Assembly (NCBI RefSeq): GCF_016031635.1
Contig: NZ_JACEGD010000008.1
Location: forward strand, 62,001-126,000
DNA: 64,000 nt
Direction: 5' to 3'
Source: Bradyrhizobium diversitatis
GTDB taxonomy: Bacteria > Pseudomonadota > Alphaproteobacteria > Rhizobiales > Xanthobacteraceae
Position 1 is the first letter of the stretch. Every line of letters starts with the position of its first letter. A program made the position numbers and the translations under genes. Of the stretch, positions 1 through 8,394 are shown piece by piece. The notes below the pieces were generated by a model. It was not told the DNA's origin, made no database searches, and saw only the letters and a list, made by a program, of their open reading frames with translations.

Positions 1-762
1 GCTTTCGAGCACCAGTGCGCCGGCGCCTTCGGCCATCACAAAACCATCGCGGTTCTTGGAGAAGGGACGGGAGGCTGCTTGCGGCGGATCGTTCTGGGTC
101 GACAGCGCCGACAGCAGCGAGAAGCGCACCAGCGCTTCCGGGTTCACGGTGCCGTCGGTCGCGACGCACAGCGCGGCATCGGTCTCGCCGCGGCGGATCG
201 CCTCGACGCCGAGCTGGATCGAGGTCGCACCCGAGGCGCAGGCCGTGGACAGCGAGATCGGCGACCCCTTGGTGCCGAACGTCTCGGCGAGAGATGCGGC
301 GACCGAGCCGAACATGAAGCGATGATGGTAGGCGCTGTACTTGCCGCCGCCGGAAATGCGCAGCAGATCGTCATAGTTGATGTCGAGCTGGCCGACGGCG
401 CGCCCCAGTTCGCGACGCTGCGGCCATTCCACCTCGACCGGCGCAACGGCAAGAAAGAGGGGGCCGGGGAAATCGGCCTTGGCGCCGATGCCGGCCTGCT
501 CCAGCGCTTCCTGCGTCGCGATCTCGGCCATCCGTTCGGACAGGGCGGTGGACGAGAACGGATCGACGCTGACGAAATCGACCGTGCCCGCCATCGTGGT
601 CTTCAGGCCGTCGATCGGAAAACGCGTGATGGTGCGGATACCGGATTCGCCGGCGACGAGCTTCGCCCAATTATCGGCCTTGCCGGCACCGAGCGACGTC
701 AAGATGCCCATGCCGGTGACGACGACGACGGGGCGCCCGAATTTGTCGCGTGCTGCAGTCAT
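1..762 (-). CDS. fabF1XL: beta-ketoacyl-ACP synthase, VLCFA cluster (partial, 3' end off window)
   Basis: Elongating ketosynthase that condenses malonyl-ACP with an acyl chain in the cytoplasm. The translated minus strand starts MTAARDKFGRPVVVVTGMG and carries the active-site motif STACASG, so the nucleophile cysteine is present. The gene runs off the left edge, so the C-terminal histidine motifs cannot be seen. The ATG at 762 lies 21 bp after the stop of the next upstream gene, and the order acpXL-fabZXL-fabF2XL-fabF1XL matches the rhizobial cluster that makes the 27-hydroxyoctacosanoate chain of lipid A. That assignment comes from gene order; the fold and cysteine are read directly. Confidence 0.85.
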   Translation of the reverse strand, partial: MTAARDKFGRPVVVVTGMGILTSLGAGKADNWAKLVAGESGIRTITRFPIDGLKTTMAGTVDFVSVDPFSSTALSERMAEIATQEALEQAGIGAKADFPGPLFLAVAPVEVEWPQRRELGRAVGQLDINYDDLLRISGGGKYSAYHHRFMFGSVAASLAETFGTKGSPISLSTACASGATSIQLGVEAIRRGETDAALCVATDGTVNPEALVRFSLLSALSTQNDPPQAASRPFSKNRDGFVMAEGAGALVLES

Positions 763-783
763 GTCGATCCCCGCTTGAGCTAA

Positions 784-1989
784 CTAAACTGCCTCGACCA
801 GCGCCATGCCTTCGCCGCGCCAGTGTCCAGCTCCCACCACCACAATCTGGGTGGGCGCCCCCTGCATTTCAATCTCGGTGCCGGTCGAATCGTTCGGCGG
901 GAACAGTGCACCACGCGAGATCGACAGCGCAGCGAGCGCAATTCCGAGCGGGAATTGCGTCTCCATGGCGTGGCCGAACACCGTGCCGGTCGAGCGCACC
1001 GGAAAGTCGGCATGGCCCTTCAGGAAGCCGTGCTCTTCCGAGGTCGCGGGCTCGGCACCGGTCGCTCCGGTGATGATGGCGCCCTTACCCTCGCGCCTCG
1101 GCAGCTTGGCCCACAGCTTTTCCAGCGTCGCGGCCATGTCGCCGGGTCGCTTGCGTTTGGCGAGGTCCGCGACGACGCTCGACAATTTCGCGAACGGCTT
1201 TGCGCCGCGCGCTTGCGCATGCGTCTTCGATTCCAGCACCAGGAAGGCGCCGGCCGAGCCGAGCGCGAAGCCGGCGTGATCCTTGCGCGCCCATACGGGA
1301 GCGAACTTGTCCTTGAGGTTGAAGTCGCCGAATTCGTAGAGGACCAACAGGTCCTTGCGCTCGCCATTGTGCGAGCCGCCGACCAGCGCGATGTCGCTTT
1401 CGCCCGAGGCGATGCGCGCAAGCGCAATGCGGGCGGCATCGGCGCCGGCGACCTCTTCGCCCATGAACGTGCGCGAAGTGCCACCCAGGCCGTGCACGAT
1501 GGCGATGTTGCCGGCGAGCAGGTTGGAGAGCTGGGCCAAAAACAGCGTCGGCCTGAGATCGCTCATCAAGCGCTCGTTGAGGAAGCCGGGCGCGTTGGCG
1601 CCCTTGGCCTCGGCCGTCAGCACGCCGCTGTCGACGTTGAGATCGCGCTCTCCGCCGCCGGCGGCGACGACCATGTCGATCTTCGACAGGATATCCTTGT
1701 TGCCCTTGATGCCGGCGGAATCGAGCGCAAGACCGGCGGCATATGTGCCGATGCGCTGCCAGGCTTCCATCTGGCGCTGATCGCCCTTCTTCGGGATCTG
1801 GCTGTCGAAGGCAACGGGCATCAGCGGATGCACGATGTAGGGCGCAAAGCCCTTCTCGTCGACATTGATTCGCTTCTCCTGAAGCGCGGCCCAGTTGGCG
1901 TCCAGACCCTCGCCGAGCGAGGTCGCAAGGCCAATGCCGGTGATCCAGACTTCGGTCTGGCCGGGCTTCGAAGCGGGAGTGTCAGTCAT
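784..1989 (-). CDS. fabF2XL: beta-ketoacyl-ACP synthase homologue lacking the catalytic cysteine
   Basis: A 401-residue thiolase-fold ketosynthase homologue, the second of two in the VLCFA cluster. Where active enzymes have TACAxG, this protein reads VHGLGGTSRTF, so the nucleophile cysteine is absent. The HGT histidine motif is replaced by TGATGAEP, while a late GH pair (TVFGHAMET) remains. It is therefore probably not a condensing enzyme by itself and may act like a chain-length-factor partner of the neighbouring FabF1XL; that role is inferred. Its ATG overlaps the stop of fabZXL by 4 bp, which argues for translational coupling. Confidence 0.8.
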   Translation of the reverse strand: MTDTPASKPGQTEVWITGIGLATSLGEGLDANWAALQEKRINVDEKGFAPYIVHPLMPVAFDSQIPKKGDQRQMEAWQRIGTYAAGLALDSAGIKGNKDILSKIDMVVAAGGGERDLNVDSGVLTAEAKGANAPGFLNERLMSDLRPTLFLAQLSNLLAGNIAIVHGLGGTSRTFMGEEVAGADAARIALARIASGESDIALVGGSHNGERKDLLVLYEFGDFNLKDKFAPVWARKDHAGFALGSAGAFLVLESKTHAQARGAKPFAKLSSVVADLAKRKRPGDMAATLEKLWAKLPRREGKGAIITGATGAEPATSEEHGFLKGHADFPVRSTGTVFGHAMETQFPLGIALAALSISRGALFPPNDSTGTEIEMQGAPTQIVVVGAGHWRGEGMALVEAV

Positions 1990-2456
1990 GGCGATACGGC
2001 CTGTTGCGGAAAGCCGACACGCTCGGCGACTTTCGCCATGTATCCGCGCATATCCGCATTGGGGAAGGGGATCAGCGTGAAGGTGAGCGCCGAATTGGCG
2101 CGCAGCTTGCCGCCGACTCTGATCTTGGCTTCGGTCATCGCATAGCCGGAGCCTTCATGGGTGAGGCGCGCTTCGATGCTCATGAGATCGCCGGGGAAGA
2201 CCGAGCCGCGGACCTTCGCCTCCTTCACGGCGGCCAGGATCGGCATACGCTCGAACCTGAATACGCCGAGCTGAAGCCAGCCCGAGGCCTGCGCCATCGA
2301 TTCGATCAGGAGCACGCCGGGCATCAAGGGATAGCCCGGGAAGTGCCCCTCGAAGATGGTGCTCTCCTTCGGGACCTGCGCTTCGACGACGATCGTCTTC
2401 TCGTCGACCTTGAGGTCGACGATGCGGTCGATCATGTGGAAGTATTCGAGTTGCAT
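1986..2456 (-). CDS. fabZXL: 3-hydroxyacyl-ACP dehydratase, FabZ type
   Basis: Dehydrates 3-hydroxyacyl-ACP to trans-2-enoyl-ACP during fatty acid elongation. The hot-dog domain shows GHFPGYPLMPGVLLIESMAQ, with the catalytic histidine of GHFP and the glutamate of IESMAQ. I chose the ATG at 2456 (MQLEYFHMID), giving 156 residues, because an upstream extension would overlap acpXL and adds an arginine/proline-rich tail atypical of FabZ. It sits 10 bp after acpXL and overlaps the next ketosynthase start. The cluster-specific role in the lipid A very-long acyl chain is inferred from gene order. Confidence 0.85.
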   Translation of the reverse strand: MQLEYFHMIDRIVDLKVDEKTIVVEAQVPKESTIFEGHFPGYPLMPGVLLIESMAQASGWLQLGVFRFERMPILAAVKEAKVRGSVFPGDLMSIEARLTHEGSGYAMTEAKIRVGGKLRANSALTFTLIPFPNADMRGYMAKVAERVGFPQQAVSP

Positions 2457-2466
2457 GACTGCGCCC

Positions 2467-2754
2467 TTAGGCGCTCGCGCCCTTGGCCGCAACCAGTTCG
2501 TCGATGCGGGCGCACAGGTTCTTCAGCACGAAATATTGCTCGGTGGTCGCCTTGCCGTCGTTGACCTCCTGAGTCCACTTCTCCAGCGGCAGCTTGATGC
2601 CGAACTGCTTGTCGATCGCGAACGCGATGTCCAGAAAATCGAGGCTGTCGATGCCGAGGTCATCGATGGCGTGGCTATCGGGCGTGATCGTGTCGCGCGG
2701 GATGTCGCAGGTTTCAGCGATGATCGTGGCGACCTGATCGAATGTGGAAGACAT
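2467..2754 (-). CDS. acpXL: acyl carrier protein AcpXL
   Basis: Dedicated acyl carrier protein for the very-long-chain hydroxy fatty acid of rhizobial lipid A. The phosphopantetheine site is GIDSLDF, and the long acidic helix [20 protein letters not shown] is characteristic of AcpXL rather than of housekeeping AcpP. At 95 residues it is slightly longer than AcpP. The ATG at 2754 follows an AAAGG ribosome-binding site at good spacing; a GTG one codon upstream is also possible. It is the first gene of the minus-strand operon that continues into fabZXL and two ketosynthases. Confidence 0.9.
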   Translation of the reverse strand: MSSTFDQVATIIAETCDIPRDTITPDSHAIDDLGIDSLDFLDIAFAIDKQFGIKLPLEKWTQEVNDGKATTEQYFVLKNLCARIDELVAAKGASA

Positions 2755-2989
2755 CACTAAGCCTTTGATATATTGCGGGTATTTGTCAGATTGTCCAGAG
2801 TGGCACGGTGGGTGGGCATCGCGCCCCGAATGACGCCCTCAAACCCCCCTCTGGCCGGGTCGAAAGCCCGTATATCGGAGCGCCGCCCCGAGTTCAATGG
2901 AGCCGGGCAGGCCAAGGGGACCGCAAAGGGACAGGCTTGGGGATGCCCACCGGGGCCCTTCCGCCGGACGGCCAGCGGCGGGCCGGTCC

Positions 2990-3331
2990 CTAAATATGCG
3001 GCGTCGTGATCTTGACGCAGTCGCGGCGACCCATCAGCACGCAATCCTGGGTCCGGCGCAGGTCGGCGATGCTGACCGCGAGCCAGATCCCGATCGCGGT
3101 CAGCGCGATGGTGAAGGCCAGCGCCGCGATGTTGGCAAGCATGCGCTGGCGGAAATTGTCGGGTTCGGCGCGGGGCCGCTCGTAGCGCGACAGGTCCAGC
3201 CGTTCGGGAGCGACGCGCAACGGTTGTACGGTGCCGTTGCCGCGCTGGGCCGCCGTGGGAGGCGAGGTGCGCGGCCTGAACTGGAGCACCCGGTGCTCGT
3301 CATCCGAGCTTATGGGCCGCTGGTTGTTCAT
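2990..3331 (-). CDS. small single-pass membrane protein, unknown function
   Basis: 113 residues starting MNNQRPISSDDEHRVLQF. A polar, arginine-rich N-terminal half is followed by one hydrophobic segment (ANIAALAFTIALTAIGIWLA, about residues 71-90) and a short tail with two cysteines (QDCVLMGRRDC). This suggests one membrane span with a cytoplasmic N-terminus and a small periplasmic tail. I do not recognise the family. The start is the first ATG with a plausible GGAG upstream, though the spacing is long. It faces away from the ParB-like gene across about 320 bp. Confidence 0.55.
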   Translation of the reverse strand: MNNQRPISSDDEHRVLQFRPRTSPPTAAQRGNGTVQPLRVAPERLDLSRYERPRAEPDNFRQRMLANIAALAFTIALTAIGIWLAVSIADLRRTQDCVLMGRRDCVKITTPHI

Positions 3332-3649
3332 GGGGCGGGGATCACTCCGAAGCGCCGATTTAGATAGCATACGTGGCGCGCGCGTTGCAGAAAATCTTCT
3401 CAATGCTCGCGGGCATTTGTGCATTTGCACTATTTGTACATGGGCCGGTGTGGAGCCCACCGGGAACCGGCCGTCGTGGTGGTGGCGCGGGTTGCGCCGC
3501 AACGACAGGGATCGCGACGGCCACGGAGTTCGTCCCTTCGTCCCGCCAGTACCGACTTGTGATCTCGGCGTCCTTTCCGAACGCATTTTGTCGCCGCGGG
3601 GCCCATGGCATAGTCGCGGGAAGCCGGACTATCCGAGGACCTATCGATC
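3332..3649. other. intergenic region between divergent genes
   Basis: About 318 bp between the small membrane protein and the ParB-like gene. It should hold both divergent promoters. I see no clear palindrome or RNA gene. A GAGGA ribosome-binding site lies just before 3650. The short forward frame beginning near 3403 overlaps the downstream gene and has no ribosome-binding site, so I did not call it. Confidence 0.4.
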
Positions 3650-4270
3650 ATGACCAATACGCGCGAGCCGCGAGTGCATCCTGTCCCGATCCTGTCGCTC
3701 CGGCCGACGCAGATGACGGTCGGCATGCGCGAGGTCAGGGAGAAGCGCAAGCGCTGGCGCGAGCACGACGAGAAGAAGCAGGCTGATCTGCTCGGCAAGC
3801 ACATGATCCCCGTCGTCTACGGCCCCGATTCGCGCTACTACGTGATCGATCATCATCATCTCGGCCGAGCGCTGCACGATGAAGGCGTCAAGGAGGTGTT
3901 GGTGACCATCGTCGGCGACCTCAGGATGGTCGAGCGCAAGGCATTCTGGGGCGTCATGGACAACAAGCGCTGGGCCTATCCCTACGACGCCAAGGGCGAG
4001 CGGAGATCGTTCCGCGACCTGCCGAAATCGGTTGCCGACCTCGAGGACGATCCGTTTCGCAGCCTTGCCGGCGAGTTGCGCCGCATGGGCGGCTTTGCCA
4101 AAGACACCACGCCGTTCTCGGAATTTCTGTGGGCTGATTTCCTGCGCCGACAGGTCTCGCGCAAGTTGGTGGAGTCCGATTTCGACAGGGCGATCGAGAA
4201 GGCGATGGCCGCAGCCAGAAGCAAGAATGCCATCTATCTGCCCGGCTGGTGCGGTCCGGCGGATGATTAG
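3650..4270 (+). CDS. ParB-like nuclease-family protein (ParBc_2 type)
   Basis: 206 residues resembling the Pfam 'putative ParB-like nuclease' family rather than the chromosome-segregation ParB. The N-terminus has the pattern PVPILSLRPTQMTVGMREV (recognition of a fixed-position residue set) followed by a HIPVVYGPD-like strand and the motif YYVIDHHHLGRAL. No helix-turn-helix or C-terminal dimer domain follows, and there is no parA next door, so a partition role is unlikely. The biochemical activity of this subfamily is not established. The ATG follows GAGGA at 8-9 nt. Confidence 0.7.
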   Translation: MTNTREPRVHPVPILSLRPTQMTVGMREVREKRKRWREHDEKKQADLLGKHMIPVVYGPDSRYYVIDHHHLGRALHDEGVKEVLVTIVGDLRMVERKAFWGVMDNKRWAYPYDAKGERRSFRDLPKSVADLEDDPFRSLAGELRRMGGFAKDTTPFSEFLWADFLRRQVSRKLVESDFDRAIEKAMAAARSKNAIYLPGWCGPADD

Positions 4271-4408
4271 GGCCGTGGCGCCACCGGCACCACCAGCCGC
4301 ACCACATCACGGTCGCTTGAGCGAAATCACTTTCCCGTCTCCATGAAGCGGTCCTGAAACAGGGCCACCCCACATCTTTGAGGTATCGAGCTTACACAGG
4401 AGGCCGGA

Positions 4409-4552
4409 ATGCGCCGTCTGGTTCTTGCCATTGCCTTGCTCGCCGTCGCCTCAGCAGGGATTTCGGCATCGTTTGCCGCAGTTCACCACGCCAAGACATT
4501 GACATTTGCCGATCGTTTTGCGCCGGCGCTCGAGCTGATGACAAAACGCTAG
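4409..4552 (+). CDS. 47-residue predicted secreted or membrane-anchored small protein
   Basis: Translates as MRRLVLAIALLAVASAGISA followed by SFAAVHHAKTLTFADRF and ends LELMTKR. The first 24 residues form a clean signal peptide or membrane anchor with an AxA-like site before VHH. A strong ribosome-binding site (ACAGGAGG) precedes the ATG at normal spacing, which is the main reason to call such a short gene. The mature part would be only about 23 residues. I do not recognise a family and assign no function. Confidence 0.5.
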   Translation: MRRLVLAIALLAVASAGISASFAAVHHAKTLTFADRFAPALELMTKR

Positions 4553-4701
4553 CGGCTTGGCGGCCCGGACACGCTTGATCTTCCGCAAATTTGCGGCGGC
4601 GGCCGGCGGCTATGGTCCGCCTGCATGATTGCCGAAGCAGCATGGCGTCCCGATATCGAGGGCGAGGTGGGCTCCAGGTCATGCTGACTGGAGACATGGC
4701 C

Positions 4702-4869
4702 ATGAGCATCATCTTTCGCATCCTCTTCGTCATCGCCGGCGCGGTCACCGCGCTGTTCGTTGCGCGCGATGCCCTGAACTTCACGATCATCCAGACCTTC
4801 GTTGCGATTCTGTTCGTGACCGCCATTCTGGGCGCTGGAAGTCTCTGGAGCCTGCGGCGGAAGACGTGA
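4702..4869 (+). CDS. 55-residue two-span membrane protein
   Basis: Starts MSIIFRILFVIAGAVTALFV and contains two hydrophobic segments (about residues 3-21 and 28-47) joined by ARDALNFTIIQ, ending in the basic tail SLRRKT. The ATG at 4702 follows GGAG at 8 nt; an ATG two codons earlier (MAMSII) is an alternative. It is probably an inner-membrane protein of unknown function. No partner gene is evident; the neighbouring MgtC gene points the other way and ends about 120 bp downstream. Confidence 0.5.
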   Translation: MSIIFRILFVIAGAVTALFVARDALNFTIIQTFVAILFVTAILGAGSLWSLRRKT

Positions 4870-4990
4870 GCGAGACAGAATGCGGCAGCAGGCGAGCGGA
4901 TTGCGGCAGATGCAGTGCTCGCCAGGCTCCTTCGATCCGATGAAGCCTTGCACGCGCTCGCCTCCGAGGCGATTGCGCGGCGTATGATCA

Positions 4991-5494
4991 CTAGCCGCTA
5001 TTGCGGGGACCCGCGGGCGGCGTGGTCTCCGGCCGATGCGGGTCCTCTTTGCCGCCGAGGGCGCGATGCAGCCAGCGCTCGATGCGGCGGCCGATCGTGA
5101 GCAGCACGAAGGCGACAGCGAGCGCGAGCAGGACGATCTTCCATTGTCCGACGCCGCAGGCAATGCCGAGACAGGCGGCGAGAAAGGTGCAGGCCGCGCT
5201 GGTCAGGCCCCGCACGCGAAAGCGGTCGCTCTCGTGGACGATGACCCCGGCACCGAGAAAGCCGATGCCGGTCAGGATGCCCTGGATCACACGGCTCGTC
5301 GCATCGGTCATCCTGCCGGGCTCGGCGAACTGGACTGCGAGCAGCACGACGGTTGCGGTGGAGAGCCCGACGATGCCGAGCGTCTTCAGCCCGATCGGCT
5401 TGCCGTGCAGGTCGCGGTTGAGGCCGATCGCGCCGCCGGCGAGCGTCGCCGCGCCGAGGCGAAGCAGGATTTCGGGCCAGTCCAGCTCGGTCAT
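4991..5494 (-). CDS. MgtC/SapB family membrane protein
   Basis: 167-residue inner-membrane protein of the MgtC/SapB family, with about five hydrophobic spans and the conserved stretch GAIGLNRDLHGKPIGLKTL near the N-terminus and ILTGIGFLGAGVI in the middle. It lacks the long C-terminal ACT-like domain of Salmonella MgtC, so it is the short SapB-like form. Roles in adaptation to low magnesium or pH are known for some members; here the function is open. It starts 10 bp downstream of the AhpD-like gene, so the two are probably co-transcribed. Confidence 0.8.
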   Translation of the reverse strand: MTELDWPEILLRLGAATLAGGAIGLNRDLHGKPIGLKTLGIVGLSTATVVLLAVQFAEPGRMTDATSRVIQGILTGIGFLGAGVIVHESDRFRVRGLTSAACTFLAACLGIACGVGQWKIVLLALAVAFVLLTIGRRIERWLHRALGGKEDPHRPETTPPAGPRNSG

Positions 5495-5504
5495 GTCTTG
5501 CCCG

Positions 5505-6089
5505 TCACGTCTTCGGCAGTCGTCCCATCAGGTAGAACTCCTCGTTCGGGCGCATGCCGGTGAAATTCGCCAGCCGGTTCGACAATGCGAAGAAGGCGGC
5601 GATCGCGGCGATGTCCCAGATGTCGTCGTCGCTGAAGCCGTGCGGTTGGAGCGTGGCGAAATCGTCCTCGGAAATCCGCTGCGCGTCAGTCGAGACCTTC
5701 ATCGCGAAGTCGAGCATCGCCTTCTGCCGCGGGCTGATGTCGGCCTTGCGGTAGTTCACCGCGACCTGATCGGCAATCAGCGGGTTCTTGGCGCGGATGC
5801 GCAGGATCGCGCCGTGGGCGATCACGCAATATTGGCACTGGTTCGCGGCCGAGGTTGCCACCACGATCATCTCGCGCTCGGCCTTGGTGAGGCCGCCGTC
5901 CTTCTCCATCAGTGCGTCGTGATAGGCGAAGAACGCGCGGAACTCGTCGGGACGATAGGCCAGCGTCAGGAACACGTTCGGCACGAAGCCGCTCTTCTCC
6001 TGCACGGCAAGGAGGCGCGCACGGATGTCCTCGGGCAGCGTTTCGAGGGCGGGTGCGGGGAAGCGTTGCGTGGCTTTTGTCATGGGCAT
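5505..6089 (-). CDS. peroxidase-related enzyme, AhpD-like (carboxymuconolactone decarboxylase fold)
   Basis: 194 residues with the AhpD signature CQYCVIAHGAILR, a CxxC redox pair followed by the conserved histidine, in an all-helical CMD-like fold. The flanking sequence (EREMIVVATSAANQ) fits the 'uncharacterised peroxidase-related enzyme' group. It probably reduces peroxides using a thiol donor, but the donor and substrate are unknown. Two possible starts (MPMTK at 6089 and MTK at 6083) differ by two codons. It lies upstream of mgtC in the same orientation and after a palindromic repeat. Confidence 0.75.
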   Translation of the reverse strand: MPMTKATQRFPAPALETLPEDIRARLLAVQEKSGFVPNVFLTLAYRPDEFRAFFAYHDALMEKDGGLTKAEREMIVVATSAANQCQYCVIAHGAILRIRAKNPLIADQVAVNYRKADISPRQKAMLDFAMKVSTDAQRISEDDFATLQPHGFSDDDIWDIAAIAAFFALSNRLANFTGMRPNEEFYLMGRLPKT

Positions 6090-6150
6090 GGTTCCGGCTT
6101 GGGGCGGGAACCATAGTCGATGCGCGCGAGACGCTCCAGAGGCGTCGCAA

Positions 6151-6210
6151 GGTCTCGTGCCCCGGACGCGGCGCAGCAGCGTTGCACGCTGCGGCGCGTC
6201 CGGGACACGA
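6151..6210. repeat. 60-bp palindromic repeat
   Basis: Near-perfect inverted repeat beginning TCTCGTGCCCCGGACGCGGC and ending in the complementary arm ...CGCGTCCGGGACACGAGA. It sits between the 3' end of the HerA-type gene and the start of the AhpD-like gene. On RNA it would form a long hairpin that could stop or process transcripts. Its style fits the dispersed palindromes of Bradyrhizobium-type genomes. Confidence 0.65.
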
Positions 6211-6218
6211 GAGATGCG

Positions 6219-7976
6219 CTACCGCAGCGGCTTCTTCAACAGCGAGAAGCGGTCCGGGTCGAGGCCCATCGACGGCTGCAGCATCGGGGCTTCGACGCTG
6301 GACATCGACTTCGCCGGCGGCGCCGAGAACACGGGGTCGTTGGGCACGTCGCGCTGCGAGGTGGCGCCGCGCCAGCGTTCGAGCACTGCGCTGACGAAAT
6401 GCATGTCGTGACCGGAGGTGACCGACGGCACGCTCGAGATGGTGGCCTCGCCGCGCGGCAATTGGTGCGGGGGCACTTCCTTGAAGCGCAGGCGCGTCGG
6501 CAATGCCACGCCTTCACCGAACGCCAGCACTTCACGCGTGCCGAGCGAGGGGACGAAGGAGAGCAGGTTCGCGGCGGCGTCCGAGACCGCGGCGCGCAGC
6601 AGCGCCTGGTCGCGGTCGTTGGCGAGCCGCATCGTGAACAGCGTGTTGCACTGGGAGATGATGGTGGCGTCGAGCTCGGCCGGACGCTGGGTGATGAGGC
6701 CGAGATAGACGCCGTATTTACGACCCTCCTTGGCGATGCGCGACACCGCCTTGCGGGTCGGCCCGAAGCCGACGTTGCGGTCGGCGGAGGCATAGCGATG
6801 CGCTTCCTCGCAGACGAACAGCAGCGGCGAGACGCCGTCGCTCCACAGGCCGAAGTCGAAGGCCATGCGGCACAGCACCGAGACGACGGAATCGATCACT
6901 TCGGCCGGGAAGCCGGCGAGCTGCATCACCGTCATCGGCTTGCCGTTGGCCGGCAGGCGGAACAGATGGCTGATCACCTCGGCCATGGTGTCGCCGCCGA
7001 CATTGGCGTTGTCGAACATGAAGGCGTAGCGTGGGTCGTTGCGCACCGCCTCGATGCGCGAGATCAGCTTGTGATAGATGATGCGCGAGGAGCGGTTCTC
7101 GAGCTTGCCCATGCGCTCGTCGATCAGCGACAGCAGGTCGACCAGGCGATAGGGCACCGGCGTGTCGACGGTGTAGCCGATCTGCTTGGGGTCGATGCGC
7201 TTGAGGCCGATGCGGTCGGCGTTCTGGTACTGGGTGTAGACGCCCTTGGCCAGCGGGATCACCTCGGCGAGGATGTCGAGCTCCTCGGGCACGCCGGCGC
7301 GGCCGCCGAACAGCACGTCGACAATTTCCTCGAAGTTGAACAGCCAGAACGGCAGCTTCAGGTTCCGCGGGTTGAGCACCAGCGCGCGGTCGCCGAAGCA
7401 GCGGCCATATTCGTTGTGCACGTCGAGCAGGAAGATGCGCAGGTTCGGCCGCGCCTTCAGGATCTCATTGAGCAGGAGCGAGACGCCGGTCGATTTGCCG
7501 ACGCCGGTCGAGCCCAGCACCGCAAAATGCTTGGACAGCATTTCCTCGACATCGACATAGGCGACGACGGAGCGATCCTGCTGGAGGAAGCCCACATTGA
7601 TCTGGTCCGACCCGGTCGGCGCGTAGATCGTGCGCAGCTCCTGGCTGGTGATCAGGTCGACGGCATCGCCGATGGTGGGATAGTTGGTGACGCCGCGCTG
7701 GAATTTGGCCTTGTCCGCGGCGTTGAGGATCTCGCCGAGCAGGTCGACCGAGGCGATGGCGATGTAGCCGTCGGAGCTCGACAGGTTCTCGCAGGAGACC
7801 TCGGTGATCATCGCAACGATGACGGAGCTGGCGCAGCGAATGCTGACGAAACGGCCGACGGTCGCCCGAACCTCCGAGATCGGCATCTGGCTTGCCGCCA
7901 ATAGCCCGACCCGGGCGAGCGATCCGCGAACCGAAATCACGCGTCCAAAGGATGTCACGATGAATGAACCCGGCAA
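6219..7976 (-). CDS. HerA-type ATP-binding protein (DUF87)
   Basis: 585 residues. An N-terminal beta-rich HAS-barrel-like region (about 1-120) is followed by a RecA-type ATPase with Walker A GSTGVGKS (155-162) and Walker B IFLLDVHNEY (181-190), plus a late arginine-rich segment FTMRLANDRDQALLRAAV. This is the layout of bacterial HerA/DUF87 translocases, which form hexameric rings on DNA. No NurA nuclease or defence partner is adjacent. The start is a TTG preceded by GGAGGAAA at about 11 nt; a GTG six codons later is the alternative. The cellular role is unknown. Confidence 0.8.
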   Translation of the reverse strand: MPGSFIVTSFGRVISVRGSLARVGLLAASQMPISEVRATVGRFVSIRCASSVIVAMITEVSCENLSSSDGYIAIASVDLLGEILNAADKAKFQRGVTNYPTIGDAVDLITSQELRTIYAPTGSDQINVGFLQQDRSVVAYVDVEEMLSKHFAVLGSTGVGKSTGVSLLLNEILKARPNLRIFLLDVHNEYGRCFGDRALVLNPRNLKLPFWLFNFEEIVDVLFGGRAGVPEELDILAEVIPLAKGVYTQYQNADRIGLKRIDPKQIGYTVDTPVPYRLVDLLSLIDERMGKLENRSSRIIYHKLISRIEAVRNDPRYAFMFDNANVGGDTMAEVISHLFRLPANGKPMTVMQLAGFPAEVIDSVVSVLCRMAFDFGLWSDGVSPLLFVCEEAHRYASADRNVGFGPTRKAVSRIAKEGRKYGVYLGLITQRPAELDATIISQCNTLFTMRLANDRDQALLRAAVSDAAANLLSFVPSLGTREVLAFGEGVALPTRLRFKEVPPHQLPRGEATISSVPSVTSGHDMHFVSAVLERWRGATSQRDVPNDPVFSAPPAKSMSSVEAPMLQPSMGLDPDRFSLLKKPLR

Positions 7977-8394
7977 GAGCTAAGGGATTTCCTCCGGACT
8001 ATGCGCGGCCGTCGCTGGACAAAGGGTTAAACGCCGGGCGCGCCTGCTCCGTTAAATCAGCGGTAATTCGGCCAACAGGTTTGGCCCTGATGCATACTTG
8101 TGGGCGGAATCGCCGGGAAACTGCTGCTTTTCCGGGCCAATGCGTCCGGTCAACCTTAAGGAAGACTTTACCATCCAGGCGGGCGATCGCCGGTTTCGAA
8201 GACCCGCCGGTCCCGGCCGGGCCGTCATTTGCAGGGGCGCAGCGGCTTGATTTGTTGACGGGACCTAATCATTTGTACATTAGTACAAATCAAATCGCTG
8301 CCACCGGCGCCATGCGGGGCGCGCGTCGTTGTGCCCCGCGTTCAATCGCGCCGTCCGGTCCGGCGGATCGTAGCGACGTCCCTGGGAGGAAATC
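7977..8394. other. 418-bp intergenic region with divergent promoters
   Basis: Lies between the HerA-type gene (leftward) and the dioxygenase (rightward). Its right half holds the operator-bearing promoter described separately, followed by a leader of about 105 nt and a GGGAGGA ribosome-binding site before 8395. The left half shows no gene or strong hairpin that I can support. Confidence 0.5.
8251..8295 (+). promoter_or_regulatory. operator-bearing promoter A (TTTGTAC-N4-GTACAAA)
   Basis: A TTGACG -35-like hexamer at 8255-8260 is followed by the perfect inverted repeat ATTTGTAC-ATTA-GTACAAAT at 8271-8290, which covers the expected -10 region. Aligned without gaps, 39 of the 45 bases match the promoter at 30809-30853 directly in front of a TetR gene. 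Binding by that TetR is therefore the simplest reading, with repression by blocking polymerase. The transcript would lead into the dioxygenase at 8395. Confidence 0.7.

Noticed and set aside
823..2145. 440-codon plus-strand frame opposite fabF2XL
   Set aside because: Antisense shadow without motif; crosses two real genes.
3430..3442. TTTGTACATGG near 3433, similar to half of the TTTGTAC operator
   Set aside because: Only one half-site; the second arm is missing and the neighbouring genes are unrelated.
3403..3786. Forward frame starting MLAGICAFALFVHGP with a signal-peptide-like beginning
   Set aside because: No ribosome-binding site, glycine-rich continuation, and it overlaps the well-supported ParB-like gene in another frame.
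6120..7904. 594-codon plus-strand frame opposite the HerA-type gene
   Set aside because: Antisense shadow; low-complexity Arg/His/Glu-rich sequence and no ribosome-binding site.
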